Positions 6,771 to 13,157 of a DNA stretch of 13,157 nt are shown here, in pieces. The position numbers were made by a program, and so were the translations under genes. The notes under the pieces are model-generated. The model made no database searches. It worked only from the letters and a program-made list of their open reading frames with translations, and was not told the DNA's origin. The number at the start of each line of letters is the position of its first letter. The first letter of the stretch is position 1. The stretch is from Thermohalobaculum sp039185235. GTDB lineage: Bacteria > Pseudomonadota > Alphaproteobacteria > Rhodobacterales > Rhodobacteraceae. The stretch spans positions 1 to 13,157 of the forward strand of contig JBCDAS010000097.1 of the NCBI GenBank assembly GCA_039185235.1. Direction: 5' to 3'.

Positions 6771-7619
6771 ATGGCACTTACAATCCACGTGCTGGACTAT
6801 GGCGATATCGAGCTAGAGAACTCGTTTCTGGTTCTTGGGCATAATTGCGGGCGCACTCGCCGCGTGCCCACCTATGGCTTCCTGATCCTGGGCGGGCAGT
6901 ATCCGGTTCTGGTAGATACTGGCTATCGCGATAACGCGATCATGGAGACGTTGGGGATGCGGGGCTTCCAGTACCACGACAACATGATCGAGCAGCAACT
7001 CGCGCGTCACGGGGTCAAGCTGGGCGATATCCGCTACATCCTGCACACGCATCTCCATATCGATCATGCTGGCAAGGATGACCATTTCCCGATGAACACC
7101 ACCGTGGTGTTGAACCGGCGCGAGATGGAGTTCTCGGTCTCCGGCATCATGTACCCGCAATACCCGAAGCCTGACATCAAGCACCTGGTCGATCGGATCT
7201 ATGAGCCCGAAGCGATCCGGTTCCTCGATCTCGAGATTTCCGGCGCCGAGGAGATCATCCCAGGGGTCTGGTGCGAGCCTGCCTACGCCCATACAGAGGG
7301 TTCAATGAATGTGATCGTCGAGACGGCAGAGGGCCTCGCCTGCATCTGCGGGGACGTGATCTATGACTTCAATGACCAGATCATCAACCATGTGCGGGTG
7401 AACAACTTCATGGAGCCGCAGGTGACCGGGAACCACGCAGGCTCCAAGCGCAATGAGAAGGCACAAATGAAGAAGCTTCTCAACAACTTCACCTTCCTGC
7501 TGCCGGTCCATGACAAGGGGGCGAAGATCCAGAACGGCCAAGTGATCGGGCGTCTCGACATGACCTGCCCGGGCCCAATCGTCGAGACCTTGCCCGCCCG
7601 GCAATGGTTCCCGGCCTGA
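6771..7619 (+). CDS. Metallo-beta-lactamase-fold hydrolase, AiiA-like N-acyl homoserine lactonase family
   Basis: A 282-residue metallo-beta-lactamase-fold protein with the full two-metal site of the AiiA/AttM lactonase family. The motif ILHTHLHIDHAG supplies H94, H96, D98 and H99, with H174 (AYAHTEGSM), D195 (CICGDVIYD) and H247 (LLPVHDKG) completing the site. Tyr198 lies close to the tyrosine that helps catalysis in AiiA. These enzymes open lactone rings, and many family members in catabolic operons act on substrates other than quorum-sensing signals. Its place between an amidohydrolase and an SMP-30 lactonase argues for a metabolic role rather than quorum quenching; no luxI/luxR gene is in view. 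The ATG at 6771 has a strong GGAGG. There is no signal peptide, so it should be cytoplasmic. The substrate is inferred only at the level of an ester, lactone or lactam. Confidence 0.9.
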   Translation: MALTIHVLDYGDIELENSFLVLGHNCGRTRRVPTYGFLILGGQYPVLVDTGYRDNAIMETLGMRGFQYHDNMIEQQLARHGVKLGDIRYILHTHLHIDHAGKDDHFPMNTTVVLNRREMEFSVSGIMYPQYPKPDIKHLVDRIYEPEAIRFLDLEISGAEEIIPGVWCEPAYAHTEGSMNVIVETAEGLACICGDVIYDFNDQIINHVRVNNFMEPQVTGNHAGSKRNEKAQMKKLLNNFTFLLPVHDKGAKIQNGQVIGRLDMTCPGPIVETLPARQWFPA

Positions 7620-7624
7620 GGGAG
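7620..7624 (+). promoter_or_regulatory. Ribosome binding site deciding the start of the fusion gene
   Basis: GGGAG is 6 bases before the ATG at 7631. The alternative in-frame ATG at 7604 lies inside the preceding gene, has no comparable site and would add nine residues not typical of SMP-30 proteins, so 7631 is chosen. Confidence 0.6.
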
Positions 7625-7630
7625 CGCGCC

Positions 7631-9214
7631 ATGCACAAGGTCGTCGACGGGCGGTTCACCGAGATCATTGACCCCGGCACCCAAGTCGAGCAACTGGGGT
7701 CAGGCTTCACCTTCACCGAAGGCCCGCTCTGGCATCCGTTGGAAAAGCATCTGATCTTCTCGGACATGCCGGCGGATGTGCGCAGACGCTGGTCGCCGAA
7801 TGGCGAAATCGAGGAGATAATGCGCCCGTCGAACAAGGGCAATGGGATGACCTATGATGCGGATCTGAACCTTTTGGTCTGCGAGCATTCTACCTCCTCG
7901 GTTGCCCGTTTCGCGCCGGACGGTTCGCGCGAGGTGCTGGCGAGCCATTTCGAGGGCAAGGAGCTGAACTCCCCCAACGACCTCTGCGTGCGCTCCGATG
8001 GCGCGATCTATTTCACCGACCCCACCTATGGGCGCATGCCCGGATTTGGCGTCGAGCGCCCACTTGAGCAGGGCTTCCAAGGCGTCTACCGCTTGCCCCC
8101 CGGCCATCGCCCTGGCGATGAGGCGCAGTTGGTCAGTGACCGCTACATGTTCTCCCAACCGAATGGGCTTTGCTTCAGCCCGTGCGAGCGCTGGATGTGG
8201 GTGAACGACACGGATCAGGCCAATATCCGCATGTTCGATGTCGCCGACGATGGAAGGCTGGTGAATGGTCGGGTTTTTGCCAGTGGGATCAAGGAGGCGA
8301 CGCGTGCGGGCGTGCCCGATGGCATGAAGGCGGATGACAAAGGCAATGTCTATGTGACGGCTCCGGGAGGCGTCTGGGTCTACGACTTCCATGGCCTGCT
8401 GCTGGGCGAGGTCCATGTGCCAGAGATGGTCGCCAACCTGCACTGGGGAGGAGACGACTGGTCCGAGCTGTTCATGTGTGCGACCACCGGGCTCTACCGC
8501 ATCAAGACCAAGGCGCGCGGCAGGCGGGAGCCTTTCATGGGGGCGACGGGCGTCCCCGAACCAACCGCAGTCCCCCCCGATCCGGCGCCCGTTCATGGCC
8601 TCTCGATCACGCCGTCGCGCACCGCACTCCTGATCCAGGACATGCAGAACGATGTGATCATGCCCGATGGGGCTTTCGCCGAAAGTGGCGCGCCCGATCA
8701 TGCCCGCAGCCAGAATGTCGTCCACAATTCCTCGCGTCTGGCGGCGAGTTGCAGGGCGGCGGGCATCCCAGTGATCCACATCTGGTTTGTGTGCGAACCG
8801 GGCCACCCGGCGCTGTCGACCAAGGCGCCTTTGTTCGAAGGCCTCAAATCAGCCAATGCATTGGTCCGCGGAACCTGGGGCGTGCAGCCGGTCAAAGGGC
8901 TGGAGGCGGCCGATCGTGATCTCGTCGTCGAGAAACACTCGATGAGTGCTTGGGAAACCTCTCGCCTCGAGAGCTATCTGCGCCACCTAGGGATCGACAC
9001 GCTGATCAACACAGGCGCTTGGACCAACATGTCGGTCGAGCACACCGCCCGGACCGCCGCTGACAAAGGCTTTCGGGTGATCGTTCCAGAGGATTCTTGC
9101 TCCACCATGAATGCCGATTGGCACCGTGCTTCGGTCGAGTATGCGATGGCCAATGTTGCGACCGTAACCTCAACGGATGAGGTGATTGGGACAATTCGGG
9201 GAAGCAGAGCGTGA
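7631..9214 (+). CDS. Fusion protein: SMP-30/gluconolactonase domain + isochorismatase-like hydrolase domain
   Basis: A 527-residue protein made of two normally separate enzymes. Residues 1-~308 form an SMP-30/gluconolactonase beta-propeller with the divalent-metal ligands E30 (FTEGPLW), N178 (SQPNGLC) and D230 (VPDGMKAD), plus the NSPND loop. A Pro-rich linker (about 308-327, VPEPTAVPPDPAPV) leads to an isochorismatase-like hydrolase (about 328-527). This has the triad positions D337 (LLIQDMQND) and K435 (VVEKHSMSAW), but the third position, normally Cys, is Ser468 (GAWTNMSVEHT). D-K and K-Ser distances (98 and 33) resemble N-carbamoylsarcosine amidohydrolase (D51, K144, C177). The first domain likely hydrolyses a lactone-like ester. 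The second may be an amidase with a Ser nucleophile or, as in true isochorismatases that also lack the Cys, a non-covalent hydrolase. The frame is uninterrupted through the linker. Starts 11 bases after the preceding gene. Confidence 0.9.
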   Translation: MHKVVDGRFTEIIDPGTQVEQLGSGFTFTEGPLWHPLEKHLIFSDMPADVRRRWSPNGEIEEIMRPSNKGNGMTYDADLNLLVCEHSTSSVARFAPDGSREVLASHFEGKELNSPNDLCVRSDGAIYFTDPTYGRMPGFGVERPLEQGFQGVYRLPPGHRPGDEAQLVSDRYMFSQPNGLCFSPCERWMWVNDTDQANIRMFDVADDGRLVNGRVFASGIKEATRAGVPDGMKADDKGNVYVTAPGGVWVYDFHGLLLGEVHVPEMVANLHWGGDDWSELFMCATTGLYRIKTKARGRREPFMGATGVPEPTAVPPDPAPVHGLSITPSRTALLIQDMQNDVIMPDGAFAESGAPDHARSQNVVHNSSRLAASCRAAGIPVIHIWFVCEPGHPALSTKAPLFEGLKSANALVRGTWGVQPVKGLEAADRDLVVEKHSMSAWETSRLESYLRHLGIDTLINTGAWTNMSVEHTARTAADKGFRVIVPEDSCSTMNADWHRASVEYAMANVATVTSTDEVIGTIRGSRA

Positions 9215-9339
9215 CGGAGGAGGGTGGCTCGTCTCCTGCGGATAAGCTTGCCAGGATTGCGGCACACCCGGCGCGGTTTGTGCCGATGAATTGGATAGGA
9301 AAGGCGCTGCTCAGTCACGGAGCAGTCCACCGGGTTTAG
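9211..9339 (+). CDS. Possible 42-residue coupled ORF, or 5' remnant of a lost gene
   Basis: A GTG at 9211 overlaps the stop of the fusion gene (GTGA), the same coupling style used by other genes in this operon, and GAAGC/GGGGAAG lies just upstream. The frame runs 42 codons to TAG at 9337-9339 and reads plausibly (ADKLARIAAHPARFVPMNWI), with charged-then-hydrophobic helix character. I recognise no family. It may be a genuine small protein, the beginning of a gene whose remainder was deleted when the nqr operon became its neighbour, or chance. An internal hairpin at 9307-9325 overlaps its 3' end. Confidence 0.3.
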   Translation: MTEEGGSSPADKLARIAAHPARFVPMNWIGKALLSHGAVHRV

Positions 9340-9504
9340 GCAAACTGCCGGGGCACGATCACCGCCAAGTCGTGACTGCGTCGAATACATCGTCGATTTT
9401 ACCGAAAAGCGCACTTGTTTGAGCAGGCTCACGGCCACAGTTTCTGTTGCATGCCGGAGTTCAATGCAGGTCCCATCGACGCGATCACGGCAGCCCTCAA
9501 AGTG
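9215..9504. other. Convergent intergenic region between the hydrolase operon and nqrF
   Basis: These 290 bases separate two operons that run toward each other. Apart from the 42-codon frame at its left end, I see only a 6-bp hairpin (CTGCTC 9307-9312, GAGCAG 9320-9325) and a wider 8-bp inverted pair (CAGTCACG 9312-9319, CGTGACTG 9371-9378). Neither has a T-run, so no intrinsic terminator is evident for either operon and Rho-dependent ending is possible. No tRNA, insertion sequence end or recognised protein fragment was found. The frame following nqrF's TAG on the minus strand stays open for a long way, but its continuation is antisense to the fusion gene and is probably a high-GC artefact. 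Confidence 0.6.
9307..9325. terminator. Weak hairpin, possible transcription end
   Basis: CTGCTC and GAGCAG pair around the loop AGTCACG. It lies in the convergent junction, where termination of both operons is expected, but the stem is only six pairs and there is no T-tract on either strand. The loop can alternatively pair with CGTGACTG at 9371-9378. Low confidence as a true terminator. Confidence 0.25.
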
Positions 9505-10728
9505 CTAGCCGCCGAAGTCGTCCAGCATAATGTCCTCTCGGTCCACCCCGAGTTCCAGCAGCATATTGATCACCGATGAGTTCATGATCGGGGGTCCGCA
9601 CATATAGTATTCACAATCTTCTGGCGCGGCATGGTCCTTGAGATACTCGTCGTAAAGGACGTTGTGGATGAAGCCTGTATACCCCTCCCATTCATCCTCG
9701 GGCAGTGCGTCGGACAGGGCCACATGCCAGGTGAAGTTCGGGAACTCGGCGGCGAGTTGATCGAAGTCTTCGACGAAGAACATCTCGCGCTTCGAGCGCG
9801 CCCCGTACCAGAACGTGATCTTTCGATCTCGGTTCTTCAGGCGCTTGAGTTGATCGAAGATATGACTGCGCATCGGCGCCATACCCGCGCCGCCGCCGAT
9901 GAAAACCATTTCTTTCTCGGTCTCACGGGCAAAGAACTCACCGAACGGGCCCGAAATCGTGACCTTGTCGCCTGGTTTGAGATTGAATATGTAGGAGGAC
10001 ATCTTGCCCGGCGGTATCCCATCGGAGCCAGGCGGCGGCGAGGCAACCCGGACATTAAGCATAATCATGCCCTTCTCTTCCGGGTAGTTCGCCATCGAGT
10101 AAGCGCGCTCGATCGGTTCTTCGACGCTCGAGCTGTACTGCCAGAGATTGAAGCGATCCCAGTCCTCGCGATATTCCTCTTCAACATCGAAATTCTGATA
10201 GGCGAGCTTATGCGCGGGCGCTTCGATCTGGATGTAGCCGCCAGCGCGGAAATTCACGTCCTCGCCCTCGGGCAGATCGAGCACCAGGGCTTTGATAAAG
10301 GTGGCGACGTTCTCATTCGAGCGGACTGTGCATTCCCACTTCTTGACGCCGAAGACCTCTTCAGGAACCTCGACTTCCATATCTTGTTTAACCGCCACCT
10401 GACAGGAGAGACGGTCGCCACAGGAGGCTTCCCGCTTGGTGATATGGCTCTCCTCGGTCGGCAGGATGGAACCGCCGCCAGAGTGGATCTTGACCCGGCA
10501 TTGGGCGCATGTTCCGCCGCCGCCGCATGCGGATGGCACGAAAAGCTGCTGCTCGGCCAATGTCTGCAAAAGCTTCCCGCCAGCAGGGACCGAGATCGTT
10601 TTTTCACCATTGATCGTAATGTTCACATTCCCGGTGGAAACCAGCCGAGAGCGCGCTGCCAAGATAATTGTCACCAGCGCCAGCACGATCAAGGTGAAGA
10701 GAACAATACCCAGTGAGAATGTCGCCAT
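9505..10728 (-). CDS. nqrF: Na+-translocating NADH:quinone reductase subunit F (NADH dehydrogenase/ferredoxin subunit)
   Basis: The 407-residue electron-input subunit of Na+-NQR, nearly the same length as Vibrio NqrF (408). An N-terminal membrane helix (about 4-24) anchors it. The ferredoxin domain binds [2Fe-2S] through C68, C74, C77 and C109 (SACGGGGTCAQC ... LSCQ), each two residues before the Vibrio ligands. The FAD motif RAYSMANYP is at 208-216 and the NADH pocket GGGAGMAPMRS at about 278-288, with CGPPIMNSSV and the C-terminal DDFGG characteristic of Nqr rather than Rnf. NADH reduces FAD, electrons pass to the cluster and then to the membrane subunits, with ubiquinone as final acceptor and Na+ export. 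The gene is last in the operon. Its start lies nine bases after the nqrE stop, with GAGG overlapping that stop. Confidence 0.98.
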   Translation of the reverse strand: MATFSLGIVLFTLIVLALVTIILAARSRLVSTGNVNITINGEKTISVPAGGKLLQTLAEQQLFVPSACGGGGTCAQCRVKIHSGGGSILPTEESHITKREASCGDRLSCQVAVKQDMEVEVPEEVFGVKKWECTVRSNENVATFIKALVLDLPEGEDVNFRAGGYIQIEAPAHKLAYQNFDVEEEYREDWDRFNLWQYSSSVEEPIERAYSMANYPEEKGMIMLNVRVASPPPGSDGIPPGKMSSYIFNLKPGDKVTISGPFGEFFARETEKEMVFIGGGAGMAPMRSHIFDQLKRLKNRDRKITFWYGARSKREMFFVEDFDQLAAEFPNFTWHVALSDALPEDEWEGYTGFIHNVLYDEYLKDHAAPEDCEYYMCGPPIMNSSVINMLLELGVDREDIMLDDFGG

Positions 10729-10737
10729 ATCGGTGCC

Positions 10738-11346
10738 TCAGAGTTTAACGCCAGAGAATGACATGAAGGCCATCGCCATCAGGCCCGCGGAGATGAAGGT
10801 GATCCCAAGCCCTTGCAAGCCATCCGGGATATCCGAGTATTTCAGCTTCTCCCGAACACCGGCCATGGCAGTGATGGCCAGAGCCCAGCCAAAGCCCGAG
10901 GACAAACCGTAAGTCACCGACTCGGTGAAGTTATAGCTGCGTTCGACCATGAAGAGCGAACCGCCGAGAATCGCACAGTTCACCGTAATCAACGGAAGGA
11001 AAACACCGAGCGCATTGTAGAGCGGCGGGAAGTATTTATCGAGCACCATCTCAAGGATCTGAACCAGGGCTGCAATCACACCGATATAGGAGATCAACCC
11101 AAGGAACGTCAGATCGACATCAGGGAACCCGGCCCATGCCAATGCGCCCGGGGCCAGCAGATAGCCCAGAATAAGGTTGTTCGCTGGTACCGTGATCGAC
11201 TGCACGATCATCACCGAGATGCCGAGGCCAATCGCGGTCGAGATCTTCTTCGACACCGCGATGAAGGTGCACATGCCGAGGAAGAACGACAGCGCCAGAT
11301 TTTCGACGAAGATCGCTTTGACCGCGAGGGAGAGGAGAGCTTCCAT
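10738..11346 (-). CDS. nqrE: Na+-translocating NADH:quinone reductase subunit E
   Basis: The 202-residue membrane subunit with six predicted helices, close to the standard length. It carries the two intramembrane cysteines of the subunit, C26 (FLGMCTFIAV) and C124 (LITVNCAILGG), which together with two from NqrD hold the [2Fe-2S] cluster at the centre of the complex. NqrD and NqrE are related in sequence and pack as an inverted pair, and they lie on the electron path between NqrF and the FMN subunits. The N-terminal pattern EALLSLAVKAIFVENLALSFF is diagnostic for NqrE over RnfA. The ATG shares one base with the nqrD stop (TGATG), so the two are coupled. Confidence 0.98.
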   Translation of the reverse strand: MEALLSLAVKAIFVENLALSFFLGMCTFIAVSKKISTAIGLGISVMIVQSITVPANNLILGYLLAPGALAWAGFPDVDLTFLGLISYIGVIAALVQILEMVLDKYFPPLYNALGVFLPLITVNCAILGGSLFMVERSYNFTESVTYGLSSGFGWALAITAMAGVREKLKYSDIPDGLQGLGITFISAGLMAMAFMSFSGVKL

Positions 11347-11999
11347 CAGTGTGCCTCGGCTGTCTGGATCTTGTATTCGCGCTCTTCGACCTGCTCGGGT
11401 TTCCAGGACCGGAACGCCCAGATGATCAGCCCGATGATGAAGAACGCCGAGGGAGGCAGGAGCAGCATACCATTGGGCACGTACCAGCCGCCATTATTGA
11501 CGGTCTCGAAGATGGTGATCCCGAACAGGCTGCCCGCGCCGAACAGCTCACGGCTGAAGCCGACCAGCATAAGGATTAGGCCATACCCCATCCCGTTCCC
11601 AACTCCGTCGATGAAGCTGTCGATTGGTGGGTTCTTCATCGCAAATGCCTCCGCCCGACCCATCACGATGCAGTTGGTGATGATCAGACCAACGAAGACA
11701 GAGAGGGTCTTGGAGATCTCATAGGCATAGGCTTTCAGCACCTGATCGACCAGGATCACCATCGAGGCGATGATCACCATCTGCACAATGATCCGGATGG
11801 AGCCAGGGATCTGGCTGCGGATGAGCGAGATGAACATGGATGAGAAGCCAGTCACAAACGTCACCGCGATCGCCATCACGAAGGAGACCGAGAGCGAAGA
11901 GGTCACTGCAAGCGCGGAGCAAATTCCAAGCACTTGAAGCGTAATCGGATTGTTGTCGACCAGCGGGTCGAGCAGCATCTCTCTGCGCTTATGGGGCAT
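11346..11999 (-). CDS. nqrD: Na+-translocating NADH:quinone reductase subunit D
   Basis: The 217-residue membrane partner of NqrE. The start region REMLLDPLVDNNPITLQVLG is the family signature. C27 (VLGICSALAV) and C110 (LIITNCIVMGRAEAFA) are the two cluster ligands contributed by NqrD. Six hydrophobic segments fit the known topology. The stop shares a base with the nqrE start, and its own ATG shares a base with the nqrC stop (TAATG), so C, D and E should be made in equal amounts. No unusual feature was noticed. Confidence 0.98.
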   Translation of the reverse strand: MPHKRREMLLDPLVDNNPITLQVLGICSALAVTSSLSVSFVMAIAVTFVTGFSSMFISLIRSQIPGSIRIIVQMVIIASMVILVDQVLKAYAYEISKTLSVFVGLIITNCIVMGRAEAFAMKNPPIDSFIDGVGNGMGYGLILMLVGFSRELFGAGSLFGITIFETVNNGGWYVPNGMLLLPPSAFFIIGLIIWAFRSWKPEQVEEREYKIQTAEAH

Positions 12000-12817
12000 T
12001 AGAGCGTCCTCGCTTTTAGGTTCTCAAGGAAGGGTTCATAGCCGTTCTCACCCATCCAGAAACGGACAAGGTTGTGAACACCGACCGTGGTCAAAGTCGC
12101 ACCTGCCAAGGCGTCGATATGATACTCCGCACCGGCAGGAGGAGGCGATTTCGTAACGCTGATCTGCATTACTCCATCGTCATCGGCCAGCCTCTTTCCG
12201 TTCCACTGCGCTTTCCAGCGGGGGTTATCCACTTCGGCGCCGAGACCAGGCGTTTCCGCATGTTCATAGAACTGGAGACCGAAGATGTCGTTCCCGTTCT
12301 CTTCCAGGGCTATGTAGCCGTAGAGGGTCGACCAGAGGCCATAGCCGTGCAGGGGTAGAATGACCTTGTCGATCTCTCCAGCCTCATCCCTGAGCAGATA
12401 GACCGTCACAAACTTAGCCTGGCGGATAATCCCCGCCGGATCATCGGTGAGGGCGACCGAAGTAGCAGGGTCATCAGCCGCGGCGCGGTCGTCGAAGGCC
12501 GCCAGATCGAACTGATCTGTGAAGGTCCCAGTTTCCAACTCTAGGATATGCGGTTCAAAAGCGGCAAAAGACTCTAACACGTCCTTCTCCGGGTCATAGA
12601 TCCCAGCGACTTGCAAGATATTGATTTGCTTGTCTTTGAGTGCGTTGACCTCTTGGATTGGACGCAGCGCCACTGCGGCTGCCGAGACCACCATCGAAGC
12701 AACGAGGCAGAGCGCCACGGCCACGAACACGGTTTTCGGTACGGAGTCCGGCGGAAGCGCCAGAAAGCGGCGGATGAAGCTCTCCGGCTTGTCGTTTTGC
12801 GGGTCCTTGTCACCCAT
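11999..12817 (-). CDS. nqrC: Na+-translocating NADH:quinone reductase subunit C (covalent FMN subunit)
   Basis: A 272-residue subunit, slightly longer than Vibrio NqrC (257). It has one N-terminal membrane helix (about 28-52) and a large periplasmic domain. FMN is attached by ApbE to a Thr through phosphoester linkage; here the motif is DALAGATLTTVG with T241 as the target. The residue two before Gly-Ala-Thr's Ala is Ala where Ser or Thr is commonly found, a mild variation. GYGLWSTLYGYIAL and HAETPGLGAEV are typical of the family. The motif PWYWHLV-type nqrB end overlaps its first eight bases on the upstream side, so translation is coupled to nqrB. No apbE or nqrM gene follows nqrF in this window; flavinylation must rely on a gene elsewhere. 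Confidence 0.97.
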   Translation of the reverse strand: MGDKDPQNDKPESFIRRFLALPPDSVPKTVFVAVALCLVASMVVSAAAVALRPIQEVNALKDKQINILQVAGIYDPEKDVLESFAAFEPHILELETGTFTDQFDLAAFDDRAAADDPATSVALTDDPAGIIRQAKFVTVYLLRDEAGEIDKVILPLHGYGLWSTLYGYIALEENGNDIFGLQFYEHAETPGLGAEVDNPRWKAQWNGKRLADDDGVMQISVTKSPPPAGAEYHIDALAGATLTTVGVHNLVRFWMGENGYEPFLENLKARTL

Positions 12818-13157
12818 GGCGGCGCGCCCTGCGTTTGATATTGGCTTGAACCACGAAGTAGTCGATCAGCGGTGCGAACACGTTTCCAAAGAGGATGGCG
12901 AGCATCATACCCTCGGGGAATGCCGGATTTATCACCCTGATCATCACCACCATAAACCCGATCAAACCCCCGTAGAAGTATCGGCCCAAATTAGTGTGAG
13001 AGCCCGAGACAGGCTCGGTGACCATAAAGACCAGCCCGAATGCGAACCCTCCGGTCACAAGGTGCCAATACCACGGCATAGCAAACATCGGGTTGCTGTC
13101 CGAACCGACCCAATTCAGCAGCAGCGAAAACCCGATCATCCCGCCGAGGCAGCCTAA
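12810..13157 (-). CDS. nqrB: Na+-translocating NADH:quinone reductase subunit B, C-terminal part only
   Basis: The frame is open to the right edge, so only the last ~115 codons are seen. The segment NPMFAMPWYWHLVTGGFAFG, the loop FMVTEPVSGSHTNLGRYFYG and NPAFPEGMMLAILFGNVFAP are characteristic of the last membrane helices of NqrB, the subunit that carries a covalent FMN and riboflavin and forms the Na+ channel. The Thr that carries FMN is in the missing part. The stop (12810-12812) lies eight bases inside nqrC. The basic C-terminus (ANIKRRARRHG) fits the positive-inside rule. Confidence 0.96.
   Translation of the reverse strand, partial: LGCLGGMIGFSLLLNWVGSDSNPMFAMPWYWHLVTGGFAFGLVFMVTEPVSGSHTNLGRYFYGGLIGFMVVMIRVINPAFPEGMMLAILFGNVFAPLIDYFVVQANIKRRARRHG

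Noticed and set aside
6771..7619. Quorum-quenching lactonase
   Set aside because: The family match is real, but there is no quorum-sensing gene nearby and the gene is embedded in a catabolic-looking operon.
7700..8806. 368-codon - strand frame opposite the SMP-30 domain
   Set aside because: No recognisable family, and the + strand gene has clear metal-binding motifs; a high-GC antisense artefact.
9340..9504. Insertion-sequence or transposase remnant
   Set aside because: No terminal inverted repeats, target duplication or recognisable transposase residues could be identified by eye.
9631..10716. 361-codon + strand frame opposite nqrF
   Set aside because: Antisense to nqrF, which is unambiguous with all cofactor motifs; long antisense frames are expected at this GC content.
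9505..13157. Rnf complex instead of Nqr
   Set aside because: The last gene encodes an FAD/NADH-binding NqrF with a plant-type ferredoxin domain, and no RnfB or RnfC-type subunit is present; the order is nqrB-C-D-E-F.

Overview
This window is high-GC DNA with tightly overlapping operons. It looks like an alphaproteobacterium, most likely a marine or halotolerant Rhodobacterales-type organism. That placement is inferred from codon use, the coxMSLDE-like gene order and a complete-looking Na+-translocating NADH:quinone reductase (Nqr) operon. No 16S or other phylogenetic marker is present.

Left part (1-9214, + strand): one long, mostly translationally coupled operon, entered in mid-gene. It begins with a molybdenum hydroxylase of the xanthine dehydrogenase/CO dehydrogenase superfamily: the C-terminal end of the FAD subunit, the [2Fe-2S] subunit, and a molybdopterin-binding large subunit split into two genes. 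The first half carries an Ala/Pro-rich tail of about 190 residues. Next come a MoxR/CoxD-type AAA+ ATPase and a CoxE-type VWA protein, known as a maturation pair for the CO dehydrogenase active site. Then come three hydrolase genes: a TIM-barrel amidohydrolase (COG3618 type), an AiiA-like metallo-beta-lactamase-fold lactonase, and a fusion of an SMP-30/gluconolactonase domain with an isochorismatase-like hydrolase domain. In the last domain the expected nucleophilic Cys is Ser.

The inferred job is oxidative hydroxylation of a small, probably cyclic, substrate by the Mo enzyme, followed by hydrolytic ring opening or de-acylation (lactone, lactam or amide). The Mo subunit lacks the Glu that bovine xanthine oxidase uses for purines and lacks the CO dehydrogenase Cys loop. 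The substrate is therefore probably neither xanthine nor CO, and it cannot be named from sequence.

Middle (9215-9504): a convergent junction of 290 bp holding a 42-codon reading frame coupled to the fusion gene, a short hairpin and little else that is recognisable.

Right part (9505-13157, - strand): nqrF, nqrE, nqrD, nqrC and the C-terminal end of nqrB, in the standard nqrABCDEF order and closely packed. The upstream part of nqrB, nqrA and the operon promoter lie beyond the right edge. All four NqrD/NqrE cysteines, the NqrF ferredoxin cysteines and the NqrC flavinylated Thr are present. The two operons converge and show no obvious functional link beyond general redox metabolism.
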